7,096 nt of DNA, taken from the NCBI GenBank assembly GCA_030596225.1, contig JAUVKO010000108.1:1-7096 (forward strand), given 5' to 3'. Shown one piece after another: positions 1 through 6,583 of the stretch. How positions within the stretch are numbered: position 1 is the first letter of the stretch; each line of letters begins with the position of its first letter. Below the pieces are notes generated by a model. The model was not told the origin of the DNA. It saw nothing but the letters and a program-made list of their open reading frames with translations, and did not search any database. The stretch is from Fidelibacterota bacterium. GTDB taxonomy: Bacteria; Fidelibacterota; UBA8477; JABMPR01. Made by a program: the position numbers and the translations under genes.

Positions 1-1022
1 ATAGTAAATGCGTCATGAAGTTCAACCAGATCAAGATCTTCCATGGGATCAACGATACCAGCCATACCATAGGCATAATAAGCAGCCATGCGAGCTGCCA
101 GGAAGCCGGTAAATCCAGGATAGCGATCTCCGCCAGGAAAACGTTTTCCCAGATCCTTGTACTGGTCTGCGGTTTCATTTGGAAGCAAGGGAATATCCAT
201 ATCACGACGATCGGCAACTCTCAAGGTGTGAGACCCAGCTGAGGAATAAACCAAAAGTGGATTATCCGTCAGCTCGTAGGCTGTCTTTTCATCCGCAAGA
301 ATGACACAGGAAGCTCCCACGCTCATCAAGCAGCAATCCAGTACACGCAGTGGATGAGCAACGATAGGCGAATTGAGCACATCCTCAACTGTGATCTTCA
401 TAGGGCCCTGGGCATGGGGATTCATCCGAGCATAGCCTTTGTTCTTCACAGCAATCTCAGCCAGAGTTCTTCTGAATGAATCCTCCTTTTTACCAAAGAC
501 TTGCCAGTACTTCTGAGCCATAACCGCATAGTAGCCGGTATAGATATGACCCATGGGGGTTTCCCAATCCTTATCCGCCGCTGAAGCAATTAGATGATTT
601 CCCTCATCTGTAGGGACTTCATCCATGCGCTCCCAACCCATGGCCAGTGCTGTATCTGAATAACCTGATGCGACTGTTTTGTAGGCTTCCCATATTGTTG
701 AACCACCGGTTGCACCACCAGTCTTAATTCCAATATTTCCTAGAGGATCCAGCCCCAAACGGTCATGAATGACAGCTTCTCCCAGTAGTTGATCTCCAAA
801 GTGATCAGCAAAATGACCATAATAGCAGCTATGAATATAGCGTTTCAATTCTTCAGGGGATTTGTTGATAAATTCGGCGGCCTCAACAAAGGCATCAATC
901 ACCAACTCTTCAGTTCTTTTCTCAGGAATAGCCCTGTCGAATTTTGACATTCCCCCTGTAACCAAATAAACATCCTTGCTCATCTGAGGAATCTTGAGCT
1001 GCTGTTTACTAAATTTGATCAT
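1..1022 (-). CDS. Thiolase-superfamily protein, SCP2-thiolase-like, lacking the nucleophilic Cys (3' end cut by window)
   Basis: This gene is open at the window edge; 340 codons are visible from ATG at 1022. An in-frame TAA lies about 22 bp upstream of the ATG, and GGGAG sits about 7 nt before it, which fixes the start. The family match rests on three things: the N-terminal thiolase strand (VYLVTGGMSKFDR, about 18-30), the HPLRVLDCCLMSVGAS segment (223-238), which resembles the HPLRLLDCCPxSDGA region of SCP2-type thiolases, and ELHDAFT (334-340), which carries the conserved His336. Where thiolases have the nucleophile (CASGG or CATGS), this protein reads GATGG, with Gly at residue 103. It should therefore not form the usual acyl-Cys intermediate. 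It may be a thiolase-fold aldolase or condensing partner of a DUF35 (Zn-ribbon/OB) protein, as in Ltp2-like steroid retroaldolases, but no DUF35 gene is visible. The usual length is about 390-430 residues, so the C-terminal catalytic loop lies outside the window. Family assignment is firm; substrate is unknown. Confidence 0.88.
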   Translation of the reverse strand, partial: MIKFSKQQLKIPQMSKDVYLVTGGMSKFDRAIPEKRTEELVIDAFVEAAEFINKSPEELKRYIHSCYYGHFADHFGDQLLGEAVIHDRLGLDPLGNIGIKTGGATGGSTIWEAYKTVASGYSDTALAMGWERMDEVPTDEGNHLIASAADKDWETPMGHIYTGYYAVMAQKYWQVFGKKEDSFRRTLAEIAVKNKGYARMNPHAQGPMKITVEDVLNSPIVAHPLRVLDCCLMSVGASCVILADEKTAYELTDNPLLVYSSAGSHTLRVADRRDMDIPLLPNETADQYKDLGKRFPGGDRYPGFTGFLAARMAAYYAYGMAGIVDPMEDLDLVELHDAFT

Positions 1023-1132
1023 GCTGTTCTCCCGTAATTTGAGTTATTTGTAATGAATTCTCGCCAAATAAAATCTTGAGCGAAATTCAAATACATAAAA
1101 TTTAGAATGGTCTTCAAAAAATATACTGATAA

Positions 1133-1160
1133 TCGTTTGTAAAGTAACAAGCACAAACGA
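1133..1160. repeat. Inverted repeat in the leader of the thiolase-like gene
   Basis: TCGTTTGT (1133-1140) and ACAAACGA (1153-1160) are perfect 8-bp reverse complements separated by 12 bp. A second, smaller inverted repeat follows at once: ATTCC (1161-1165) and GGAAT (1171-1175). Both lie between the candidate promoter and the thiolase-like start. They could be a dimeric repressor site or an RNA hairpin in the leader. The rest of the 275-bp gap (1023-1297) holds the terminator and candidate promoter described separately; I see no supported gene in it. Confidence 0.4.
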
Positions 1161-1209
1161 ATTCCAAAACGGAATCGGTGAAAATTCGATCCCTTTTTCA
1201 GAGGTACAA

Positions 1210-1238
1210 ATAATTATGTAACCTAAGATTGCAGTCAA
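1210..1238 (-). promoter_or_regulatory. Candidate sigma70-type promoter for the thiolase-like gene
   Basis: Reading the minus strand, TTGACT (1238-1233) is followed after 17 bp by AATTAT (1215-1210). These match the -35 consensus at 5 of 6 bases and the -10 consensus at 4 of 6. The site begins directly after the terminator of the preceding operon, where a promoter for the next gene is expected. It implies a long leader of roughly 180 nt before the ATG at 1022. AT-rich sequence yields such matches by chance, so this is a suggestion only. Confidence 0.3.
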
Positions 1239-1242
1239 CATT

Positions 1243-1268
1243 AAAAAGGGCGGGTCATAGACCCGCCC
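1243..1268 (-). terminator. Rho-independent terminator of the thioredoxin-like/Omp85 operon
   Basis: A perfect GC-rich hairpin has 9-bp arms GGGCGGGTC (1248-1256) and GACCCGCCC (1260-1268) around a 3-nt loop. On the minus strand it is followed by five T residues (1247-1243). It begins 30 nt beyond the stop codon of the outer-membrane barrel gene, in the right orientation to end that transcript. Stem, loop and T-tract are all textbook. Confidence 0.92.
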
Positions 1269-1297
1269 CTAAAACAATTTCTTACTGTGTGTGTAAT

Positions 1298-2572
1298 CTA
1301 GTATAAATATCCTAGTCCGATGTATAGCCCAGAATTACCATCCTGTTCATCAGCAGCCATTCCATAATCAATAGCAACAATGAAGTTCTCATTGAGGACA
1401 ATTCTTAAACCGCCACCATAAGCAATGTGCAGCCCCTCATCAGCAGCAATAGGCAATGTCTGTCCCTCAACCTCATAGGGAGTTATAACTTGACCAAAAT
1501 CGCCAAAGCCATTCAAAGCAAGATAAAGATTCTGGCCACCTACAACGGTTCTAAAGAATTTCCAACGTGCTTCCATATTGGCCATAACGATACTATTACC
1601 AACAATCCTATTTTTAAGAATACCACGAAGTGATTTAGATCCACCCAGCCCTTCGGTTACTTTATAACTACTCTGATACCAGGGCAGCATAAAGAAAGGA
1701 GTGTCTCCAAAATTTTGCTGATATCCCAGACGATAAGCAAAAGAGAGGTCATTCTCGATTAGTGTAAAATACTGTCTGTGAGTAGCAGTCAGAGTTGAGA
1801 AATCAAAATCACTTCCCATAAAACCGGGATATGTCGTAAAGAGAGCTTCGGTCCAGATTCCACTCATGGGGTTAGACTCATTGTCCCGCGTGTCAAAGAC
1901 TAGTCCCAATTTGATATAAGGGGTGAGTCCACCATCTGCCTCTTCAGTACCAATGTACCCTGCCGTAACGTATTCGTCATAGAGAGCGGGTACATCAGGT
2001 AATTTGTCGGCATCATCTTGATCTTCATTGAGTACTTTTATATCGACAGATGCTACTTCAGTACTGATATAGCCAACACCAGCAATAGCTCTCAAATTCT
2101 CACTCAAAACACTCTTCTGGAAATCTACAGTCAAACGCAACGTATTCCGTTCATGTCGATAATACATGCGAGTTATATAATTAGTTGAATCAGAAACCTC
2201 AAAGCCATTTGTATAATTTGCTTCATATCCATTAAAACCATAAAATGGTAAGGCTTGTTCTGTCAAATACCCAGCATAGGCTGTGATTCGTATATCCTTA
2301 GGAAGAAGATATTTTGAATCAAAAAACAACTCATTAGCACCACTACCCTTGGTGGTCTGTGTCCAGGTCGGTTTAATTGTATAGTCATAGTCCGGATAAT
2401 GGGAACCATCACCGTAATTGTAGGCTTCGAATACGATACCATAAAGAAAACCTGTATCTGAATTATAGGCCACAGCCGGTACACCACCGAAACCCCAACC
2501 CGTCTTTGCTTCTTGTCCCATGGCGAAAGCCACACTAAGAATAAGCAATACCAATAATAATTTACGAAACAT
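1298..2572 (-). CDS. Omp85/Bac_surface_Ag family outer-membrane beta-barrel protein without POTRA domains
   Basis: This 424-residue protein is predicted to sit in the outer membrane. Residues 1-20 form a Sec signal peptide (MFRKLLLVLLILSVAFAMGQ), probably cut after AFA. The mature part alternates short aromatic and glycine-rich strands. It carries two marks of the Omp85 C-terminal barrel: FDTRDNESNPMSG (226-238), matching the DTRDxxxxPxxG signature, and GGSKSLRGI (310-318), resembling the (V/L)RGF/Y lid-loop motif of BamA and TamA. The last residue is Tyr after GLYIGLGYL, consistent with a BAM-recognised terminal strand. There is no room for POTRA domains, so it is not BamA itself. Such short relatives are usually annotated only as 'BamA/TamA family' or 'surface antigen', with unknown cargo. 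A strong AGGAGG at 2586-2581 precedes the ATG. It is the second gene of an operon with the thioredoxin-like gene 23 bp upstream, and an intrinsic terminator follows. Confidence 0.85.
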   Translation of the reverse strand: MFRKLLLVLLILSVAFAMGQEAKTGWGFGGVPAVAYNSDTGFLYGIVFEAYNYGDGSHYPDYDYTIKPTWTQTTKGSGANELFFDSKYLLPKDIRITAYAGYLTEQALPFYGFNGYEANYTNGFEVSDSTNYITRMYYRHERNTLRLTVDFQKSVLSENLRAIAGVGYISTEVASVDIKVLNEDQDDADKLPDVPALYDEYVTAGYIGTEEADGGLTPYIKLGLVFDTRDNESNPMSGIWTEALFTTYPGFMGSDFDFSTLTATHRQYFTLIENDLSFAYRLGYQQNFGDTPFFMLPWYQSSYKVTEGLGGSKSLRGILKNRIVGNSIVMANMEARWKFFRTVVGGQNLYLALNGFGDFGQVITPYEVEGQTLPIAADEGLHIAYGGGLRIVLNENFIVAIDYGMAADEQDGNSGLYIGLGYLY

Positions 2573-2595
2573 TTTAATCTCCTCCTGCTAATGAA

Positions 2596-3804
2596 TTACG
2601 AATCTAAAAGACTCTCCAAACGCCAGCTCATTTCCCTGACAAAGTCCTTGTCCGGATCAAATCCCACGATCTTGTAACGGATTTTTCCTGATGGTCCCAT
2701 TATAAGCAGACTTGGGATACCTTCCACACCAAATTTCGTAGCATTTTCCTCAGCATAAGCTACCGGAAATGTGAATTTCATTCCTTGAATAAATGGCTTG
2801 ACCTTATCCTTCTCGCTATCCGTGGAAGCGGCAATAAAGGCAACTCTGGGATTGTCTTTATAAAGGTCATAGAACGCTTGAAACTCAGGTAATTCACGAC
2901 GACACGGATTACACCAAGTAGCCCAGAAGTCTACAAAGACAACCTTTCCCAGCATACTGGTGTTGTTAAGTACCCGACCTGCAAAGTCTGTAAATTGAAA
3001 ATTTGGCGCTTCATTAAACAATGCTTCGGCAAGGACTGCTTCCTTGCGACTCTCCTGCAAGCTTTCCTGAAGGTCATTCATGAAGGCCAGGGCATCCTCA
3101 TCAGGACTTAGTTTAATAAATACTTCTTTCACCTTATTGATGATCATGATCTGATTTGGTGCGTGACCAAGAGCAGCAACATAGTCTTCCATGGCTCCCT
3201 GGAGATTCCCTCCAGCCTCAAGGATCAAACCACGACGAACCAGAGTTTCCGGTTGTTCATAGTAATTCAAGGCAGTATTGTAAGCTTCCAGAGCTTTCTC
3301 AGAATCATTCAACCCCTCGAAAACACTTGCCTGGGTATCATAGATCATGGCCCCTAATTCGTTTCTCCACTGCAAGCCAACTTCATGCTCCTTGAATTTA
3401 TTAATGGTAAACTCCATCACCTCTGAAGCCTTATTGACGAGCAACTTCTGATCTGACATAATCCAGGCCAGCCGATTTCCGAAGGCAATCTGATCTGTTA
3501 ATTCCAGGGCACCTTGCTCAGGGTAATTTCTCAAAAGCTCAAAAAATAGGTCAAACCGCTTTTCATCCTGTTCCATAAGCGAACGCTCAGCAGCCTGAAC
3601 CATCACCATCCCTGCTACATATTCTTCTGAATAATTTTTACTTAGTTCATAGGCAAAATCCATCCATGGCTCATAATCCATTTCTTGGGCTATTGTATCG
3701 GCTAGCATTTTGAACCGCTCGGGTGAGATCTCTGCTTCCCTTTCACAGAAGCTCAATACGAGAACTGTGCTTATTACTAAGATCCAGATCAAATTCTTTT
3801 TCAT
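2596..3804 (-). CDS. Exported TlpA-like thioredoxin-domain protein with TPR-like middle region, probable lipoprotein
   Basis: The 402-residue product starts with a short hydrophobic export signal (KKNLIWILVISTVLVLSFC) ending in Cys20. This looks like a lipobox, but Phe at -1 is unusual (Gly, Ala or Ser are normal), so lipidation is uncertain. Residues about 30-250 look helical. Two TPR-like helix pairs are recognisable near 152-219 (spaced GLNDSEKALEAYNTAL and GGNLQGAMEDYVAAL). Residues 266-400 are a TlpA/AhpC-TSA-type thioredoxin fold with APNFQFTDFAG, VVFVDFWATWCNPC (active site C298-C301) and the cis-Pro loop GIPS (Pro364). The domain should act on periplasmic disulfides, as a reductant or in cytochrome c maturation-like roles; no partner such as CcdA is visible. 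AGAGGA lies about 5 nt before the ATG at 3804. It leads an operon with the outer-membrane barrel gene. Catalytic residues are intact; the substrate is unknown. Confidence 0.88.
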   Translation of the reverse strand: MKKNLIWILVISTVLVLSFCEREAEISPERFKMLADTIAQEMDYEPWMDFAYELSKNYSEEYVAGMVMVQAAERSLMEQDEKRFDLFFELLRNYPEQGALELTDQIAFGNRLAWIMSDQKLLVNKASEVMEFTINKFKEHEVGLQWRNELGAMIYDTQASVFEGLNDSEKALEAYNTALNYYEQPETLVRRGLILEAGGNLQGAMEDYVAALGHAPNQIMIINKVKEVFIKLSPDEDALAFMNDLQESLQESRKEAVLAEALFNEAPNFQFTDFAGRVLNNTSMLGKVVFVDFWATWCNPCRRELPEFQAFYDLYKDNPRVAFIAASTDSEKDKVKPFIQGMKFTFPVAYAEENATKFGVEGIPSLLIMGPSGKIRYKIVGFDPDKDFVREMSWRLESLLDS

Positions 3805-3824
3805 TATTTCCTCTTTCTATTGTA

Positions 3825-3830
3825 ATTATA
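3825..3830 (-). promoter_or_regulatory. Candidate -10 box for the thioredoxin-like/Omp85 operon
   Basis: A perfect TATAAT reads on the minus strand from 3830 to 3825, 20 bp before the ATG at 3804. No good -35 element lies 16-18 bp upstream, because that stretch falls in the GCAGAG repeat patch. The leader would be only about a dozen nucleotides, just enough for the AGAGGA ribosome site. The AT-rich context makes a chance match possible. Confidence 0.3.
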
Positions 3831-3845
3831 TTTTTTTCTACCTCT

Positions 3846-3869
3846 CGCAGAGTCGCAGAGAGTGCAGAG
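3846..3869. repeat. Short tandem GCAGAG repeat patch in intergenic region
   Basis: Three copies of GCAGAG begin at 3847, 3855 and 3864, a spacing of 8 and 9 bp; the first two are part of CGCAGAG. The patch fills the middle of the 122-bp gap (3805-3926) between the hydrolase gene and the thioredoxin-like operon and is visibly more GC-rich than its surroundings. On the minus strand it reads as repeated CTCTGC, and it can fold only into an imperfect CTCTC/GAGAG stem. No T-run follows, so it is not a normal terminator. It resembles the 'CTCTGCG'-type dispersed intergenic repeats that I recall from environmental genomes. Its function is unknown. Confidence 0.45.
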
Positions 3870-3926
3870 CTTTTATATTAAAGTCAAGGTCACTCTTTAT
3901 CCAGTTTCAAATTTCAAGTTAACCTA

Positions 3927-4889
3927 TCAGGACTCGAAGCTTGAAAAATAATTAAATACGGTGGGCACCATCCAAGATCTTCCATACTGGTCCACAAATC
4001 CAACATGCCCGCCTGAATCAGTTAACAATGATCTTACCATGCCCACTTTTGAGTCATTTGCAGGCATAGATTCCTCCGGCATGAATGGGTCATCTCTGGA
4101 GGCAAGGTAAAGTGTTGGGACTGCGATGTCATGCAAACAATTTATTGCACTCATTTCCCCATAGTAATGAGTTGCATCTTTAAACCCGTGTAAGGGGGCT
4201 GTTGCATAATTGTCCAGATCCCAAAAAGTTCGGGCTAATGCTAATTTACTTGCTATCGATTCATTATTAATTAGATCTGCCTTAATCCGATACTTTTTCA
4301 AAAGACTATTACGAAATTTCAATACGTACAAACGATTCATACCTGTAAGCATAAAATCAGCAGATGCTTTCAGATCCAAGGGTGTTGAGATCATCATTGC
4401 TGCTTTTACTCTTTTAACCGCATTGTCGGTAGAGAGGTAATGGGCTAATTGACTTCCTCCCAACGAGATACCAACTGAATATATTTTAACATCCAAATCA
4501 CGAGCGGGAAGTACTTGATCCACAAAATATTGGATATCCTGATAAAACCCGGCATGGTAAAAATTTCTGCGCCGGTTAATAAGCCCACCACAGCTACGCA
4601 TGTGTAAAACCACACCAGTCCAACCTTGATCCGAACATGCATTCATCAAAATGCGTGCGTAGCGACTTTCCGAGCTTCCTTCCATACCGTGAATCAGGAC
4701 CAGTAGCGGTTTGTTTACTTCGCCATCCACCCAATCAGCTGCGATAATATCACCATCGGGTAATTCCAGGATCTCACGTCGATAATCAGGCAGTGGTGCC
4801 GACATAAACATAGATGCAAAAATGGTCTGGGAATGACCGTTGGGAAGCCATGGGGCTGACTTGAACCGGCATGCTTTAAAATTGATCAT
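3927..4889 (-). CDS. YheT/EMB8-type alpha/beta-fold hydrolase
   Basis: The 320-residue protein belongs to the alpha/beta hydrolases of the YheT/EMB8 group (COG0429-like), cytoplasmic enzymes with a predicted esterase or lipase activity whose physiological substrate is poorly known. The N-terminal PWLPNGHSQTIFAS (13-26) is the typical opening of this group. LLVLIHGMEGSSES (62-75) supplies the HG oxyanion region, and MRSCGG (97-102) corresponds to the group's conserved FRGCSG-like stretch. The nucleophile elbow is GISLGG with Ser142. The acid is Asp266 or Asp267 in SRDDPF, and the base is His295 in GGHVGF. Length and triad spacing are normal, so the enzyme should be active. There is no signal peptide. 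No ribosome site is well placed: the nearest AGGA is about 15 nt before the ATG, so translation may be weak. Gaps of 103 bp upstream and 122 bp downstream suggest its own transcription unit, though no clear promoter was seen. Confidence 0.9.
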   Translation of the reverse strand: MINFKACRFKSAPWLPNGHSQTIFASMFMSAPLPDYRREILELPDGDIIAADWVDGEVNKPLLVLIHGMEGSSESRYARILMNACSDQGWTGVVLHMRSCGGLINRRRNFYHAGFYQDIQYFVDQVLPARDLDVKIYSVGISLGGSQLAHYLSTDNAVKRVKAAMMISTPLDLKASADFMLTGMNRLYVLKFRNSLLKKYRIKADLINNESIASKLALARTFWDLDNYATAPLHGFKDATHYYGEMSAINCLHDIAVPTLYLASRDDPFMPEESMPANDSKVGMVRSLLTDSGGHVGFVDQYGRSWMVPTVFNYFSSFES

Positions 4890-4992
4890 GAATACGAAAA
4901 CAATTCCTTCTTCAGCTTAGACACCTCAGAAAAGCAAGGATGAAACTCATTGGATATGGGTAGTAATACTCTTGTAAGGGAGTTCTTCAACG

Positions 4993-6477
4993 TCAACTTA
5001 GATAGTCGTCAATTGCCCCAACCACATTGAAAATAGAGTGATGTTCGGGCCGATAGGATTTATGTATATAATCATTATCACCGTTGACTGAGTAATCTTT
5101 AGAATAATCATCAATGTTGCTAATGATCTCTTTCAAAGCAGATATTAGAAATTCAACATCTTCAAGCGTTGAATAAAGACCGAAACTTGCTCTCACCATG
5201 CCGGATTTACGCATAAATTCCGCACTCATATTGCCAAGCTCAATTGTGCCAAAATCTTTCTCCAGATCTTCTGCCATCATCTCTTTTACATATGGGTGAG
5301 CACAAAAACACTGATTTCGAACAGCAATATTGAAATGATCGTTGAGTATAGCAGCCACCAATCCATGATCAATTCCACAGATATTAAATGATATTGAGGC
5401 AGCTCGAGGGCAGACATCATGATCGGTCCCACCGTAAACAATAAGTTCAGGTAAGGCTGCCATCTCTTCCAAAGATCGCTCTAATACCTTGTCTTCTTCT
5501 TCCAATAGTGTTTGCATACCAATACGATCCAGAATCTCAATGGTGGTCGCTAGGGCGATAGCTCCGGGAATATTGGGAGTTCCGGCTTCTTCGCGGTCAG
5601 GAAAACTATCCTTCACTAAATAGCGGTCCTCGAGGACACGATCCACCATTCCGCCGCCCACTTCTTCTGGTTCAATACTGCTAAGATGATCCTTGCGGGC
5701 AATCACCACACCGGGAGAACCAGGTGTATAGGTCTTATGCCCGGAGAAGACCAGGGCATCAATACAGGCATCCGGGTCATCAGGGAAAAACATCTGGGTT
5801 GGTAAATGAGCGACACTTTGAGCACCGTCGATCATGATCAATGCCCCATATTTATGGGCTAATCGAGCAATATCATGAATAGGGTTGATAATACCGGTCA
5901 CATTGCTCACAGCAGTGATGGAGACATAGTTTATCTTGCCTGCTCCCTTTCTCAAGGCCTCTTCCAGACGGGGTAGACTAATACACATTCTGTTCTCATC
6001 CAAACCCTCAACAGGGACATGAATTACACGCTGCATGTGTTTACGGTGGGGCAAATCGTTGGAATGATGTTCCATAATAGAAATGATTGCGGTGTTTTTA
6101 TCAGGCTTAATATCTCTGAATACACGGGCCATTCTATTGATCCCGGATGTGGTTCCAGCCCCGGTAAAAAAACAGGTGTAGATTTCAGGATCTGCACCCA
6201 CAAAAGACAGAATCCTGGCATGAGCCCAGTCATAAACAGTTGTAGATATATTTGCACTGTGATGAAGTTTGCTGTGAGTGTTTGAGTAGTGAGCCAAGAA
6301 TTTAGTAGTGATCTTAGCTGCGGGTCGGAACATCAGTGAACTAGCTGTAGAATCAAGATAGATCCTTCTGGTCTTTTCACCTTGAACATTCTCATAAGGT
6401 GTATCTAGCCCAATAAAGTCAGCTCGAATCTTATCCAGAAGGCTTTTACCAGTTAACAATGCTTCACTTGATCTCAT
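4993..6477 (-). CDS. SufS-like class V aminotransferase-fold protein, probable cysteine desulfurase
   Basis: The 494-residue protein is a PLP enzyme of the group II cysteine desulfurase/selenocysteine lyase type. It would take sulfur from L-cysteine, giving alanine and an enzyme persulfide, in the cytoplasm. Visible landmarks are LDSTASS (41-47), FFTGAGTTSGIN (103-114), EHHSN with the ring-stacking His (136-140), MIDGAQS (Asp217, Gln220), the Schiff-base Lys248 in SGHKTY, AGTPNIPG (298-305), the sulfur-accepting Cys392 in CFCAHP (SufS: HHCAQP) and substrate Arg429 in RASFGLYST. It exceeds SufS (about 406 residues) by an N-terminal arm of roughly 30 residues and a polar C-terminal tail after about 450. 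Cys390 is an extra thiol two residues from the catalytic one. No sufBCD, sufU or iscU is nearby, so a role in Fe-S assembly is not supported by context; sulfur donation elsewhere or another lyase activity is possible. GGGAG 7 nt upstream supports ATG 6477. Confidence 0.87.
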   Translation of the reverse strand: MRSSEALLTGKSLLDKIRADFIGLDTPYENVQGEKTRRIYLDSTASSLMFRPAAKITTKFLAHYSNTHSKLHHSANISTTVYDWAHARILSFVGADPEIYTCFFTGAGTTSGINRMARVFRDIKPDKNTAIISIMEHHSNDLPHRKHMQRVIHVPVEGLDENRMCISLPRLEEALRKGAGKINYVSITAVSNVTGIINPIHDIARLAHKYGALIMIDGAQSVAHLPTQMFFPDDPDACIDALVFSGHKTYTPGSPGVVIARKDHLSSIEPEEVGGGMVDRVLEDRYLVKDSFPDREEAGTPNIPGAIALATTIEILDRIGMQTLLEEEDKVLERSLEEMAALPELIVYGGTDHDVCPRAASISFNICGIDHGLVAAILNDHFNIAVRNQCFCAHPYVKEMMAEDLEKDFGTIELGNMSAEFMRKSGMVRASFGLYSTLEDVEFLISALKEIISNIDDYSKDYSVNGDNDYIHKSYRPEHHSIFNVVGAIDDYLS

Positions 6478-6583
6478 TCATGAGCTCCCAACTAAACTAA
6501 ATCTTAATTAACATGCCTGACTACAGCGAGAATATAAACCGCAGCGAAGATGAACAAATATTTCAGTTCGTTCAATTGGTAGA

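Noticed and set aside
1044..1241. A 65-codon minus-strand open frame filling the gap upstream of the thiolase-like gene
   Set aside because: Its ATG abuts the T-tract of the terminator with no ribosome site in front, it covers the candidate promoter and the inverted repeats, and its composition is that of translated AT-rich DNA. No family resemblance was seen.
3882..3887. TTGACT on the minus strand upstream of the thioredoxin-like gene as a -35 box
   Set aside because: The sequence 16-18 bp downstream is the GC-richer repeat patch rather than a -10 box, and the TATAAT at 3830-3825 is far too distant.
4890..4992. Gap between the desulfurase-like gene and the hydrolase gene, with a TTGACG at its upstream end
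   Set aside because: No -10-like sequence lies at the correct distance from the TTGACG, and no hairpin was found, so neither a promoter nor a terminator can be supported.
6466..6482. Alternative upstream ATG (6482) for the desulfurase-like gene
   Set aside because: It is out of frame with the enzyme and reaches a TGA after five codons; the ATG at 6477 has the correct frame and a well-spaced GGGAG.
6551..6574. Possible hairpin (TGAACGAA / TTTGTTCA on the minus strand) shortly after the RND permease stop codon
   Set aside because: The 8-bp stem is AT-rich with one G-U pair, and no T-run follows, so it does not qualify as an intrinsic terminator. The remaining sequence between 6478 and 6583 shows nothing else clear.
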